Source: Alkalimonas sp.
GTDB taxonomy: Bacteria > Pseudomonadota > Gammaproteobacteria > Enterobacterales > Alteromonadaceae
Direction of reading: 5' to 3'
DNA length: 61,985 bases
Assembly: GCF_020831925.1 (NCBI RefSeq)
Contig: NZ_JAFIFQ010000015.1
Span: 1 to 61,985, forward strand
Every line of letters begins with the position of its first letter. The first letter of the stretch is position 1. Below the pieces are notes generated by a model that was not told the origin of the DNA, did not search any database, and saw only the letters and a program-made list of their open reading frames with translations. This document shows positions 1 to 9,658 of the stretch, in pieces. Position numbers and translations under genes: made by a program.

Positions 1-532
1 GGTACAGCCAGATTTCGCCGGCACCTAAGGAGCGGGTGCCGGTAAAGTGTTTACGACCCACCAGAAACTCACCATCCGGGCTCCAGGCAGGGCTATTTAG
101 TAAGCGGAAGCTTTCGTTGGTGACCTGTTGGGCATTGCTGCCATCCAGATCCATGATCCAGAGGTTATCCCCACCGCCCTGATCGCTGGTAAAAGCGATC
201 TGCTTGCCATCCGGGCTAAAGCGCGGTTGCATATTCCAGGCAATGTCATTGGTCAGGGCTGTGGCTGTACCGCCGCTCATGGGCATGGTGTAAATATCGC
301 CGAGCAAATCAAACACCAGGGTTTTGCCATCCGGGCTGACATCCACATTCATCCAGGTCCCCTGGCTGGTGGAAATGGTCACGGTTTTAAATTCGCCCTG
401 TGGCTGATTGACTTGCCAGCCTTTGGTCTCTTGGGCATCGTTTGCTGCATTTTTTGCTTCTTCAGCCTGCAGCGAGGCGCTACCGAGCAGCGCACTGACG
501 GCCAGCGCCAGCAGAGTTTTGGAGGTAGTCAT
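1..532 (-). CDS. TolB-like beta-propeller (PD40) protein, probably amidohydrolase family; partial
   Basis: The 5' part of a minus-strand gene that runs off the left edge, so about 177 N-terminal residues are visible. It begins with a Sec signal peptide (MTTSKTLLALAVSALLGSAS, cleavage near LQA-EE). Repeated WD40/PD40 blades follow: VSPDGKTLVF, FSPDGKQIAFTSD and WSPDGEFLVG, typical of TolB-like propellers. In this bacterial group such an N-terminus usually fronts a roughly 1000-residue periplasmic protein with a C-terminal amidohydrolase domain. That half is not visible, so the enzymatic assignment is inference from family knowledge. The ATG at 532 is supported by an AGGA Shine-Dalgarno just upstream. 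The plus-strand reading frame over the same bases is a shadow. Confidence 0.72.
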   Translation of the reverse strand, partial: MTTSKTLLALAVSALLGSASLQAEEAKNAANDAQETKGWQVNQPQGEFKTVTISTSQGTWMNVDVSPDGKTLVFDLLGDIYTMPMSGGTATALTNDIAWNMQPRFSPDGKQIAFTSDQGGGDNLWIMDLDGSNAQQVTNESFRLLNSPAWSPDGEFLVGRKHFTGTRSLGAGEIWLY

Positions 533-689
533 ACAAGGTTCCTGAGTTGGTTTTTCTATTTTATTTATCCAGCCAACCATGCCATAAAATCAGCAGTAGG
601 TTAAGCAGCTGTCAGCTGAAATGGGACTAATGCGGGAGAAGCTGCGATTATTCTCAGCGATACCTTGAATGATGAGGATGCTGAAGTCA

Positions 690-708
690 GCCATAGGCTT
701 TCTATGGC
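690..708. other. Perfect 7-bp hairpin in the gap between two minus-strand genes
   Basis: GCCATAG and CTATGGC are separated by 5 bases. It lies just downstream of the sugar-isomerase-like gene that ends at 738. There is no T-run on either strand, so it is a weak terminator candidate at best. Confidence 0.3.
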
Positions 709-737
709 ATCAAAACGAAATCCGTCAGAGCTTTTGG

Positions 738-1616
738 TTAGGCAAAGATTTGCTGAAAGCCAGCAATACCCTGCTTAAGGGTGGCATTTACATCATCGGT
801 GCTATCCCGCTCAACAAAAGCATGCTGTAAGCCAGCAATAGCTGCCGCTGCTACTACAGGGCCAAAATCGATGGTTCCCTTGCCCAGATCTGCAAAGTTA
901 CCATCAGTCGCCATATCTTTCATATGCCATAGCGGGAAGCGCCCGGGGTAACGTTTGAATAATGCCGGAACATCTACCTTCATTTTGGCAGCCCAATACA
1001 AATCCATTTCCATTTTCACTAAAGTTGCATCTGTTTGCGTCAGTAAAACTTCGTAGGGCGTCTTGTTGTCGATAGTGGCAAACTCAAAGTCGTGATTATG
1101 ATAAGCCAACTGTATGCCTGCAGCCTGGAACCTTTCACCTAATTGGTTTAATTGCTCAGCAAGTTTCTGGTAACTGCATAAGCCATCATCTCGCTCATGT
1201 TCAAATAAAAACGGCATGACCACATAGCGATGTCCTAAAGCCTGTGCATCATCCAACACCCGGTTGGTATCTTCCAACATGGGTTTTAGTAACACATGAC
1301 CAGCAGGGGCCGACAAACCAAACTCTGCCAGCCATGTCGCCACCACAGTGGCAGGCTGTCCAAATAAACCGGCAAATTCCAGCTCTTTATAACCTAAGTT
1401 GGCTACTAACTTTAAAGTAGCACCCAGGTCTTGCTGCATTAAGTCTCGTACCGTAAACAGTTGAAGACCCGGCTGAGGGCCGCTGGTAGCATAAGATAGG
1501 GGGCTTGCGATACCTGTGCCCAGCACCAGACCGGCACCTGCCAGGATTTTAACAAAGCGGCGACGCTCTCTATCTTGCGCTGTGCTGTTCATTCGGTTTT
1601 CATGGTGAGCAAGCAT
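738..1616 (-). CDS. Tat-exported sugar phosphate isomerase/epimerase-like TIM-barrel protein
   Basis: A 292-residue protein of the xylose-isomerase-like TIM-barrel superfamily (IolE/hydroxypyruvate isomerase relatives). The N-terminus has a twin-arginine-type signal: RERRRFVK at about residues 16-23, followed by the hydrophobic stretch LAGAGLVLGTGIA, so the enzyme is probably exported folded to the periplasm. Superfamily metal-site segments are visible: YHNHDFEF around 171-178, MEMDLYWAAK around 202-211 and the late WHMKDM / FVERDST strands. The ATG at 1616 is preceded by AAGGAAAG at good spacing; an internal ATG at 1592 is the alternative start. Substrate is unknown. The gene stands alone, with no sugar-catabolic neighbours. 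Confidence 0.8.
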   Translation of the reverse strand: MLAHHENRMNSTAQDRERRRFVKILAGAGLVLGTGIASPLSYATSGPQPGLQLFTVRDLMQQDLGATLKLVANLGYKELEFAGLFGQPATVVATWLAEFGLSAPAGHVLLKPMLEDTNRVLDDAQALGHRYVVMPFLFEHERDDGLCSYQKLAEQLNQLGERFQAAGIQLAYHNHDFEFATIDNKTPYEVLLTQTDATLVKMEMDLYWAAKMKVDVPALFKRYPGRFPLWHMKDMATDGNFADLGKGTIDFGPVVAAAAIAGLQHAFVERDSTDDVNATLKQGIAGFQQIFA

Positions 1617-1700
1617 CTATCTTTCCTTACTTGAAAAAGCAGTTAAGTCTAGATGGCTTACACACAGCGAACAAGGCACAGCGCTTTCTGGTTTTTTTCA

Positions 1701-2930
1701 TTATTCATGCCGCAGTGCATCGATGGGTTGCAGCTTCGAGGCTTTGCGGGCCGGGTAGTAGCCAAAGAAAATGCCTATAAGCGCCGAGAAGCCGATGCTT
1801 AGCAGTACCACTTCCGGTTGAATAATGGCGGTCAAACCGGCGAATCTCTCTAAGCTGCGGGTGACCAGGACCGCGATGCTCAGCCCAAGCAGGCCGCCTA
1901 AGCTGCACAGCAGCATGGCTTCTATTAAAAACTGCCGCATAATATCACCCGGCTCGGCGCCAACCGCCATGCGCAGGCCGATTTCACGGGTGCGCTCGGT
2001 GACCGATACCAGCATAATGTTCATAATGCCAATACCGCCCACCAGCAAGGACACTGACGCCACGGCGGCCAGCAGGCCGTTAAAGATTTGCATGGTGCGG
2101 GCGCGGGTTTCGACCATTTCCGATAAATTGCGGATCTGAAAGGGCGCATCGGTGCCGGTAGTACGCATCCGCTGGCGCAGCAGGGCTTCCATTTCTTGCT
2201 CTACCAGCGCCATATCGCGTTCATCGGCCACTTGCACAATCAAGGAGCGCACTGCGCGCGGGCTGGCCAGGGTCATGCCGGCAATGCGTTTACGCACCGT
2301 ATCGAGTGGCATAAAAATTAAATCGTCCTGATCGTTGCCCTGGGTATTCTGGCCCTTGGCATCCAGCACCCCAATCACGGTAACCGGCGTGCGATCCACC
2401 CGAATGGTCTGGCCAATCGGATCGGAGGCACCGAACAGCTCGCGCTGAACCGTCGCGCCGATAATGGCAACCCGGCCGGCGCTATTAAGTTCTGCCGCGG
2501 AAAACTCGCGCCCTTGCGCCAGCTGCCAGTTCTGTGCCGGGAAAATACGATTGTCGACGCCGCGTACGCTTGGCGCCCAGTTCATATTGCCGTAAATCAC
2601 CTGGGCATTGGCCCAGATGGTGGGTGCTGCCACACTGACCTGGGGAATTTGCTGCTCAATGGCTTCGGCATCCATCTCGGTTAAGGTTTGCACCGAGCCG
2701 CTGGCGCCACGGGCACCCGAGCTGGCACGACCGCGGGCGAACACCACAAACACATTGCCCCCCAGGTTTTTAATTTGCTGATCGACTTCGTGCTGAGCAC
2801 CAGCGCCCAGTGCCAGCATGATAATGACCGCAGCCACGCCGATAATAATCCCCAGCATGGTTAAAATGCTGCGCATCAGGTTGACCTGCAGTGCCACCCA
2901 GGCCACTTTGCAAAGCATCCACCATTTCAT
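1701..2930 (-). CDS. MacB-like ABC transporter permease (FtsX family)
   Basis: A 409-residue ABC export permease with MacB/LolC topology. It has one N-terminal membrane segment (about 21-42), a large periplasmic MacB-PCD domain (about 45-270) and three C-terminal membrane segments in an FtsX domain. The C-terminus contains the conserved stretches RTREIGLRMAVGA and GYYPARKASKLQPIDALR, which mark macrolide/peptide exporters of this type. Unlike E. coli MacB, the ATPase is a separate protein, encoded just upstream with a 4-base ATGA overlap. Together with the HlyD-like adaptor, the three genes form a tripartite efflux system lacking its own outer-membrane channel. The exported substrate cannot be told from sequence. 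Confidence 0.9.
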   Translation of the reverse strand: MKWWMLCKVAWVALQVNLMRSILTMLGIIIGVAAVIIMLALGAGAQHEVDQQIKNLGGNVFVVFARGRASSGARGASGSVQTLTEMDAEAIEQQIPQVSVAAPTIWANAQVIYGNMNWAPSVRGVDNRIFPAQNWQLAQGREFSAAELNSAGRVAIIGATVQRELFGASDPIGQTIRVDRTPVTVIGVLDAKGQNTQGNDQDDLIFMPLDTVRKRIAGMTLASPRAVRSLIVQVADERDMALVEQEMEALLRQRMRTTGTDAPFQIRNLSEMVETRARTMQIFNGLLAAVASVSLLVGGIGIMNIMLVSVTERTREIGLRMAVGAEPGDIMRQFLIEAMLLCSLGGLLGLSIAVLVTRSLERFAGLTAIIQPEVVLLSIGFSALIGIFFGYYPARKASKLQPIDALRHE

Positions 2931-3676
2931 GCCAGCCCCTCCTGTTGTTTCTGGGCCCGGTAGCGGGCTAAATGCTCACTGGCCGATTCGGCCTGCACCT
3001 GTTTGTCACTTTGCAAACGACCATCACGGAAGATAAGTTGCCGGCTGGCAAAAGCGGCTACTTCCGGCTCGTGGGTCACCAGCACAATGGTTTTTCCTTC
3101 CTGATTGAGTTGTTGAAACAGCTGCATAATTTCAAGGCCGGTCTCGGTATCCAGAGCGCCGGTCGGCTCATCGGCCAGCACCACCGCCGGTTGATTGACC
3201 AAAGCCCGGGCGATGGCCACCCGTTGTTGCTGACCACCGGAGAGCTGGGATGGGTGGTGATCCATCCGCTCGGCAAGACCGACCCGATGCAGGCACTCGC
3301 TGGCAAAATCCTCAGTGCCATCGTGATCCTTGCGGTACAACAGCGGCAACAGCACATTATCCAAGGCTGTGGTGCGGGGCAGCAGGTTAAATTGCTGAAA
3401 GACAAAACCGATGTAGCGGTTACGGATGCGGGCCAGTTCTGCTGCTGATAAGTGCGTGACATTTTCACCCTGAATACGGATTTCCCCCGAACTTGGCGAG
3501 TCCAGACAGCCCAGCATATTCATAAAGGTTGATTTACCCGAGCCGGAAGGGCCCATCACTGCGATAAACTCGCCTTGCTTAATCTGTACATCCACGCCAG
3601 CCAGCGCCTGCACTTGCTGTGAGCCCATGCGGTAGGTTTTGGTCAGCCCCAGACTTTCAATGACCGGCTGGCTCAT
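2927..3676 (-). CDS. MacB/LolD-type ABC transporter ATP-binding protein
   Basis: A 249-residue cytoplasmic ATPase that energises the adjacent FtsX-type permease. All nucleotide-binding motifs are intact: Walker A GPSGSGKST (42-50), Q-loop Q94, signature LSGGQ (145-149), Walker B VVLADEPTG (about 165-173) and H-loop His202. Length and motif spacing match the MacB ATPase domain/LolD group. It overlaps the downstream permease start by 4 bases and the upstream adaptor stop by 4 bases, so the three genes are probably translationally coupled. Transport is expected to be mechanotransmission-type export from the periplasm rather than classical membrane translocation; this is family knowledge. Confidence 0.92.
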   Translation of the reverse strand: MSQPVIESLGLTKTYRMGSQQVQALAGVDVQIKQGEFIAVMGPSGSGKSTFMNMLGCLDSPSSGEIRIQGENVTHLSAAELARIRNRYIGFVFQQFNLLPRTTALDNVLLPLLYRKDHDGTEDFASECLHRVGLAERMDHHPSQLSGGQQQRVAIARALVNQPAVVLADEPTGALDTETGLEIMQLFQQLNQEGKTIVLVTHEPEVAAFASRQLIFRDGRLQSDKQVQAESASEHLARYRAQKQQEGLA

Positions 3677-5112
3677 CGCTCTGTCCTCACCGCCCGCACG
3701 ATGACTTGCTCTTGTTCACCAAGCTCGCCGGACATCAGTTCGGTAAACTCATCATTGGCAAGACCTACCCGTACCCGGCGCAGTTCGGGTTCTTGTCGGG
3801 CATTCAATACCCAGACTTCTGCCATCCGGCCTTGCTCACCGCGGCCCTGCGCTTGTTGGCGCTGATCGGCCATCAGGCTCTGGTAACGGCTGAACTCTTC
3901 CTCACTAAGCACCAGCCGCAGTTCATTGGTCAGCGCCTGGCGGGCTTGTTGAAAAGCCTGGCGGGGATTGCTCATTGGGTTGTTGCTTTGCTGGTTGCGC
4001 AGTTGCTGCAGGTTCTGATTAAACTCTTGCAGCATGCGCCGTACCTGACGCTCTTTATCGGCCGGTAAATCGAGCTGGCGCAACAGCTCGGCAGTGCGAT
4101 CGGCCGGCTGCTGGCCGCTTTGCTGGGCTCCGGTTGGGCGAAAACGCAGGGCGGCATTCGGGATGCGCTGTACATCTTGTTGCTGGCCAATAATAAAGTT
4201 CAGATTGGCCGTCATCCCCGGCAGCAGCAGTTGCTGTCGGTTTGGCGCATCAATAATCACCTTGTAAGTCACCACATTGGCAACATTGGTAGCGGCTTTT
4301 CGCACCTGCGACACCACACCCTGGAATTGCCTGTCTGGGTGTGCATCTACCTGAAAACGTACCTGTTGGCCGGCTTCAATTTTACCAATATCGGCTTCAT
4401 CGACATCGGCTTCGATTTGCATCTGCGACAAATCCTGCGCAATGGTAAATAAGGTGGGGGCCGATAAGCTAGCTGCTACCGTTTGGCCGACATCCACCTG
4501 GCGGTCAATGACGGTGCCATTGACCGGTGAGCGGATCTGAGTGCGGGCCAGATCCAACTGATGCTGCTCTAGCTGTGCCTGACGCTGGGTGAGCTGCGCT
4601 TTGGCGCTTTGCAGCTGTGCCTGGCTGACCAGAATGTGCGCCTTGGCCACTTCAAAATTGGCCAGTGCATTATCCACTTCGGTTTGATTGGTCAGGTTTT
4701 GCTGCATCAATTGCAATTGGCGCTGATAAGCGCGCTCCAGCCGCGACAGCTCAGCCTCCGCTTTGGTGACATTGGCGGCTTGTTGCGCCACATTGGCTTC
4801 GCTCATCAAAATATCCGCTTCAGCCTGACGCACCCTGGCTTGAAAGCTGCGATCATCCAGTTGAGCGATGAGCTGGCCTTGCTCCACATCGGCATTGAAA
4901 TCGACGTAAATAGCGGTAATCAGGCCGGAGACTTCCGAACCAACCTCCACCGTGACTACGGCACGGGTGGTCCCTGCAGTATTGACCACACTTTCAATAT
5001 CACCCCGGCTCAGGGCCTGAGTTTGATAGACTAAGCGCTCGCTGGATGACGAAGGCCACCACAAAAAAACGACAACAGCGACTACGACAGCCGCACTGAT
5101 CCAATAGCGCAC
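3673..5112 (-). CDS. HlyD/MacA-family periplasmic adaptor with an unusual Gln-rich insertion
   Basis: A 479-residue membrane-fusion protein, first gene of the export operon. An N-terminal membrane anchor (about 3-20) is followed by the first half of a lipoyl domain (about 55-90), a long alpha-hairpin (about 91-190), the second lipoyl half (about 191-225) and a beta-barrel (about 230-320). Family members normally continue directly into the membrane-proximal domain. Here roughly residues 327-430 form an extra Gln/Arg-rich, mostly helical segment before the final AEVWVLNARQ... domain. The adaptor should link the inner-membrane transporter to a TolC-like channel encoded elsewhere. It is transcribed divergently from the subtilase gene. 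Confidence 0.88.
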   Translation of the reverse strand: MRYWISAAVVVAVVVFLWWPSSSSERLVYQTQALSRGDIESVVNTAGTTRAVVTVEVGSEVSGLITAIYVDFNADVEQGQLIAQLDDRSFQARVRQAEADILMSEANVAQQAANVTKAEAELSRLERAYQRQLQLMQQNLTNQTEVDNALANFEVAKAHILVSQAQLQSAKAQLTQRQAQLEQHQLDLARTQIRSPVNGTVIDRQVDVGQTVAASLSAPTLFTIAQDLSQMQIEADVDEADIGKIEAGQQVRFQVDAHPDRQFQGVVSQVRKAATNVANVVTYKVIIDAPNRQQLLLPGMTANLNFIIGQQQDVQRIPNAALRFRPTGAQQSGQQPADRTAELLRQLDLPADKERQVRRMLQEFNQNLQQLRNQQSNNPMSNPRQAFQQARQALTNELRLVLSEEEFSRYQSLMADQRQQAQGRGEQGRMAEVWVLNARQEPELRRVRVGLANDEFTELMSGELGEQEQVIVRAVRTER

Positions 5113-5199
5113 AGACTTCTCCTGATGATTGGGCTTGGTAATATTCAGACTATAGAAAGCTTTGCTTTCGCCGCCAATACCATACAGCGTAAAGGTTGT

Positions 5200-5218
5200 G
5201 TAAAGCTGTGTGCTTTAC
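5200..5218. promoter_or_regulatory. Inverted repeat in the divergent hlyD / subtilase promoter region
   Basis: GTAAAGC-N5-GCTTTAC is a perfect 7-bp inverted repeat. It sits midway in the 178-bp gap between the divergent adaptor (start 5112) and subtilase (start 5291). It could be an operator shared by both promoters or an untranslated-leader hairpin. No known regulator was recognised. Confidence 0.35.
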
Positions 5219-5290
5219 CCTGAAAAATGATCGCTTTGTCGCATGCTAAGGTACTATGCTTAGACTGAAGTCGTTTTACAGAGGTTAACG

Positions 5291-7906
5291 ATGAATAAAA
5301 CAGCATGGCTGTTTAGTGGATTGGTTTTGGGGTTAAGCTTAGCATCGGCTCAAGCTGAACCAAGAGTTTCCGATTATCATCCCGAGCGGCTGATCGTAAC
5401 TTTTGATGCTGGCACGGAACGCTTGCAAACGCAGTCGATGCAAGCCAAGTTAGCTGGGCCACTGCAGCAAAAGCTTCACCAAGCCAGACGATTTGCCCAA
5501 TTTCCTGATCAAGCTGTGGTTGGTCGTCCTACTGGTTTAAGCCTGCAACAGGCCAAAGTAGAGCTGCAGGCATTACCTGGTGTTCGCTCGGTCGAGCTGG
5601 ATTACAAAGTACGCAAAACCCAGCAGCCCAATGACCCCCGCTATTCTCAGCAATGGTATTTACAAGCATTACCAGGTATTCAGGCAGAACAGGCCTGGTC
5701 CGAAACCACCGGTAGTCAGCAGTTGGTGGTAGCAGTGATTGATACCGGTGTTGATTACAATCATCCGGATTTAGCAGCCAATATCTGGCAAAACCCACGC
5801 GAACAAGCCAATGGCCAGGATGATAGTGGCAATGGGTACATTGATGATATTCGCGGCATTGATACCGCCAACGATACCTCGGATCCGATGGATGATGATG
5901 GGCATGGTACTTTAATTGCAGGTATTATCGCGGCAGCTGGCAACAACAGCAGGGGGATTGCTGGGGTGAACTGGCAGCTGCAAATCCTGCCGTGCAAATT
6001 TTTGGATGATTTGGGTGAAGGCTTTACCAGCGATGCCATTGAGTGCCTGGATTACATCCTGGATTTAAAAGTAAATCATGGTATTCCGATTGTCGCTACC
6101 AACAATTCCTGGGGCTCACCCAGTTTTTCTTCTGCCTTGTATCAGGCGGTGCAAAAGCATCATGACGCCGGTATTTTGTTTGTCGCCAGTGCCGGTAATA
6201 ACGCCAGCAGTTTGCCATTTTACCCGGCGGCTTTTGACTTGCCGAATGTGATCAGTGTGGCGGCACACGATAGAGACGGTCAGTTAGCCGATTTCAGTAA
6301 CTTTGGCCGTGGCCACGTCAGTTTGTCAGCGCCGGGTGTGCAAATGCTCAGCACCTATCTGAACAACGGTTATGCCACCTCATCCGGTACCTCGATGGCA
6401 GCTCCTGTGGTAACGGGGTTGGCTGCCTTACTCAAGTCGGCCCGGCCCGAGTTGGATACCCAGGGATTGAAATATCACTTACTGGTAGGCAGTGCCCCTG
6501 CCAGCGACAGCCGCATTGAGCGTTACACCATGACCGGCCAGATGGCATTGGCGGCAGATGGCAATGAAGGTGCTTTTAACTGCACCTCACAGCAGCTGTT
6601 TCGACGGCTCAAACCCAGTACTGATATTGTGTATTTAACACCGGACAGCTGGCTGGATATTGAGTTGCTTGGCATCAATTGCTTAGGCTCCGAACCAGTG
6701 GCAGATATTGTGGTGATGCCTGGTGATGATCGCATTGAGCTGCGCGATGATGGCAACAGTCAGGACCGTTTCACCGGTGATGGTATTCATAGCGGCCGCT
6801 GGTGGTTTGACGGCACAGCGGCCACCCTGCAATTCCCGGATGGCGAGGTTCGGGTAGAAACACAACAATTGAATTTCTGCGCCGAGAAAAATGTAACGCA
6901 AGTGCCGCAGGCAAGCTGCGATGCTCTGGTGGCTTTCTTTTATCAGACCGAGGGCCCAGGTTGGTTTGAGCGCAGTGGCTGGATGCAGCACAATGCCATT
7001 TGCAGCTGGTATGGGGTACGTTGCCAGGAGGGTGACATCGCAGCGCTGGAATTGGCGCAGAACAACCTTAGTGGCACTTTGCAGCTTGATTTTAGTGCCT
7101 TGCCGATGCTAACCGTATTGGACCTGGCTGCTAACAGCCTGACTGGGACGCTTCCTGCCAGTATTGAAGCCGCCAGCCGGTTGCAGCAGCTTGATTTGAG
7201 TAAAAATGGTTTCAGCGGTGCTTTGCCAGCGACCTTGGGGCAACTGGGTGCGTTGCAACAGCTGGTATTGGCGGATAATTTCTTCGGTGGCGGTGTGCCA
7301 TCGACTGTCGGCAATTTAACTGCATTGAATTGGCTGGATCTGTCCGACAATAATCTGCAGGGCACTTTGCCATCAAGCCTGACCCAGCTTAGCCAGTTGC
7401 AAGGCTTTAGCTATCTGGACACACGTTTGTGTGAGCCGCGCAACAGCGCTTATTACCAGTGGCTGCAGGCTATTAGCTTCCTTGAAGTGAATCAAGACTG
7501 TCCGAATCAGGTGCCTGTAGTGTCTGCTGGCGAGAATCGTTCGGTCAGCGCTGGTAGTCAGGTGCAGTTGCAAGGCAGTGCCAGCGATGCAGATGGCGAA
7601 ATTTTGCACTATAGCTGGCTGCAAATAGCAGGCCCAACGGTGCAGCTTAGCAATTCAACTGGTTTACAAACCAGCTTTACCAGTCCTGTATCTAGCCAGA
7701 CACAAACTCTGCGGTTTCGACTCACCGCCAACGATTTACGGAGTAGCAGTAGTGCCGAGGTTAGCATAACGGTGCAGCCTCAAGCTGGAGGCTCGGGCTC
7801 AACGAGTACATCAGGTGGTGCCTTGTTTTGGCTACTGCCAGCTTTGGCTTTGCTGATGATTGGCCGCTGCTGGCGCAATCGGGTATACTCCGCCGCCAGC
7901 TTATGA
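5291..7906 (+). CDS. Secreted subtilisin-like serine protease (S8) with LRR and PKD-like domains and a GlyGly-CTERM-like tail
   Basis: An 871-residue exported protease. Order of parts: signal peptide (1-22), an inhibitor-like propeptide (about 30-108), an S8 catalytic domain with Asp151 (VIDTGVD), His205 (DGHGT), oxyanion Asn303 (AGNN) and Ser368 (SGTSMAAP). A beta-rich region with proprotein-domain character follows (about 430-530), then a Cys-containing cap and about five plant-type leucine-rich repeats (about 540-710, e.g. LDLAANSLTGTLP). A K319/PKD-like domain comes next (about 740-828). The end has Gly/Ser linker, GG (842-843), a hydrophobic helix and basic residues, which fits GlyGly-CTERM sorting by a rhombosortase. 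The protease is expected at the cell surface or in the medium. The ATG at 5291 follows a purine-rich AGAGGTTAACG. Confidence 0.93.
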   Translation: MNKTAWLFSGLVLGLSLASAQAEPRVSDYHPERLIVTFDAGTERLQTQSMQAKLAGPLQQKLHQARRFAQFPDQAVVGRPTGLSLQQAKVELQALPGVRSVELDYKVRKTQQPNDPRYSQQWYLQALPGIQAEQAWSETTGSQQLVVAVIDTGVDYNHPDLAANIWQNPREQANGQDDSGNGYIDDIRGIDTANDTSDPMDDDGHGTLIAGIIAAAGNNSRGIAGVNWQLQILPCKFLDDLGEGFTSDAIECLDYILDLKVNHGIPIVATNNSWGSPSFSSALYQAVQKHHDAGILFVASAGNNASSLPFYPAAFDLPNVISVAAHDRDGQLADFSNFGRGHVSLSAPGVQMLSTYLNNGYATSSGTSMAAPVVTGLAALLKSARPELDTQGLKYHLLVGSAPASDSRIERYTMTGQMALAADGNEGAFNCTSQQLFRRLKPSTDIVYLTPDSWLDIELLGINCLGSEPVADIVVMPGDDRIELRDDGNSQDRFTGDGIHSGRWWFDGTAATLQFPDGEVRVETQQLNFCAEKNVTQVPQASCDALVAFFYQTEGPGWFERSGWMQHNAICSWYGVRCQEGDIAALELAQNNLSGTLQLDFSALPMLTVLDLAANSLTGTLPASIEAASRLQQLDLSKNGFSGALPATLGQLGALQQLVLADNFFGGGVPSTVGNLTALNWLDLSDNNLQGTLPSSLTQLSQLQGFSYLDTRLCEPRNSAYYQWLQAISFLEVNQDCPNQVPVVSAGENRSVSAGSQVQLQGSASDADGEILHYSWLQIAGPTVQLSNSTGLQTSFTSPVSSQTQTLRFRLTANDLRSSSSAEVSITVQPQAGGSGSTSTSGGALFWLLPALALLMIGRCWRNRVYSAASL

Positions 7907-7935
7907 ACAGTTTTTCAGGATAAGGAACCGCAGTT

Positions 7936-9627
7936 ATGACGACCAGGCAACAAGGTCCGCTCTATATTCCCTATGCCGGCCCGGCTTTGCTGGAAACACC
8001 GCTATTGAATAAAGGCAGCGCTTTTAGTAAAAAAGAGCGCGAATCATTTAATTTGACCGGCTTATTGCCTCCGCGTTATGAGAGCATTGAAGAGCAAGTA
8101 AAACGTGCTTACATGCAGTACTCCAGTTTCGAAAATACCATCAACAAACACATTTACCTACGAGCGATCCAGGATAAAAACGAAACGCTGTTTTTCCGGT
8201 TGGTGCAACAGCATTTGCCAGAAATGTTACCCATCATCTATACCCCAACGGTCGGTGATGCCTGTGAAAAATTCTCCGATATTTACCGCAGTAAGCGTGG
8301 TTTGTTTGTCTCCTATGAAGAGCGTGACCAATTAGATGCTATTTTACGCAACGCCACCAAATCCAAAGTAAAGGTCATTGTGGTAACCGATGGCGAGCGG
8401 GTACTTGGCCTTGGCGATCAGGGCATAGGTGGTATGGGCATTTCCATAGGAAAGTTATCCCTGTATACCGCCTGTGGTGGCATTAGCCCGGCTTACACGC
8501 TGCCGGTGGTGCTGGATGTGGGCACCAATAATGAAAAGTTATTGAATGACCCAATGTACATGGGGGCACGACACAAACGCATCGGCCAGGCTGAGTACGA
8601 TGTTTTTGTCGAGCAGTTTATGCGGGCGGTCTATAAACGCTGGCCTGATGTGATGGTGCAATTCGAGGATTTTGCCCAGCCCAATGCGATGCCGATTTTG
8701 CAGCGCTATCGGGATCGTTACTGTTGCTTTAATGATGATATCCAGGGCACGGCTGCAGTGACGGTAGGCTCTTTGCTGGCAGCCAGCCGGGCGAAGGGGC
8801 AAAAGCTATCTGAGCAAAAAGTAGTCTTCGTGGGTGCAGGCTCTGCTGGCTGTGGTATCGCGGAGCAAGTCATTACCCAAATGATGGCAGAAGGCTTAAC
8901 CGATGCCGAAGCGCGTCGCCGTATTTACATGGTGGATCGTTTTGGCTTGTTGACCGAAGGCATGGCTGATTTGCGTGATTTCCAGCAAAAGCTGGTGCAC
9001 TCCAAAGCTGATCTGGCGGACTGGAGTTTCAGTGGCGATTATGCTTCCTTGCTGGATGTAATGCACTGCGCCGAGCCAACGGTGCTGATTGGTGTGTCTG
9101 GTCAGCCTGGGCTTTTTAGTGAGCAGGTGGTGCGCGCCATGCACAAAGGCTGCAAAACGCCGATTATTTTCCCGCTGAGTAATCCATCACGTCAGGTGGA
9201 AGCGCAGCCAGAGCAAGTGATTGCCTGGACCGATGGCGATGTGATTATCGCCACTGGTAGTCCTTTTAAGCCGGTGCAGTATCAGGGTAAAAGCTATCCG
9301 ATTGCGCAGTGCAATAACAGTTATATTTTCCCGGGCATTGGTCTGGGGGTGATTGCAGTCAAAGCTAAGCGGATTAGCGATGAGATGCTGATGGCAGCCA
9401 GTGAAACACTGGCTGCTGCCTCGCCACTGGCCAATACCGGAGAAGGGGAGTTGCTGCCATCGCTGACTGCTTTGGCGGAGCTGAGTAAGCGCATTGCTTT
9501 TGCTGTGGGTAAAGTTGCTCAGCAACAAGGGTTGGCACTTGAAATAAGTGACAATCAGCTGCAGGATAGCATCGAAGCCAACTTCTGGCGGCCAGAGTAC
9601 CGCCAATACAAGCGCGTGAGTTTTTAA
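7936..9627 (+). CDS. maeA: NAD-dependent malic enzyme (oxaloacetate-decarboxylating)
   Basis: A 563-residue cytoplasmic enzyme that converts malate and NAD+ to pyruvate, CO2 and NADH, feeding pyruvate to gluconeogenesis or the TCA bypass. Length and full-length pattern match E. coli MaeA (SfcA, 565 residues). Visible signatures include [19 protein letters not shown] (malic N-terminal domain, active-site Tyr region), [11 protein letters not shown] (metal-binding Asp region) and the Rossmann motif GAGSAG at 300-305. It lies 29 bp after the subtilase and 31 bp before a cytochrome-like gene on the same strand, but without functional relation to either. Its own leader contains CAGGATAAGGAACC before the ATG. 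Confidence 0.95.
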   Translation: MTTRQQGPLYIPYAGPALLETPLLNKGSAFSKKERESFNLTGLLPPRYESIEEQVKRAYMQYSSFENTINKHIYLRAIQDKNETLFFRLVQQHLPEMLPIIYTPTVGDACEKFSDIYRSKRGLFVSYEERDQLDAILRNATKSKVKVIVVTDGERVLGLGDQGIGGMGISIGKLSLYTACGGISPAYTLPVVLDVGTNNEKLLNDPMYMGARHKRIGQAEYDVFVEQFMRAVYKRWPDVMVQFEDFAQPNAMPILQRYRDRYCCFNDDIQGTAAVTVGSLLAASRAKGQKLSEQKVVFVGAGSAGCGIAEQVITQMMAEGLTDAEARRRIYMVDRFGLLTEGMADLRDFQQKLVHSKADLADWSFSGDYASLLDVMHCAEPTVLIGVSGQPGLFSEQVVRAMHKGCKTPIIFPLSNPSRQVEAQPEQVIAWTDGDVIIATGSPFKPVQYQGKSYPIAQCNNSYIFPGIGLGVIAVKAKRISDEMLMAASETLAAASPLANTGEGELLPSLTALAELSKRIAFAVGKVAQQQGLALEISDNQLQDSIEANFWRPEYRQYKRVSF

Positions 9628-9658
9628 GCGCCTGTTTACAGACTTCTTGGAGGACAGC

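Noticed and set aside
128-604. Plus-strand open frame near the left edge
   Set aside because: It is antisense to the propeller protein, which has a signal peptide and repeated SPDG blades. No Shine-Dalgarno or family pattern was seen.
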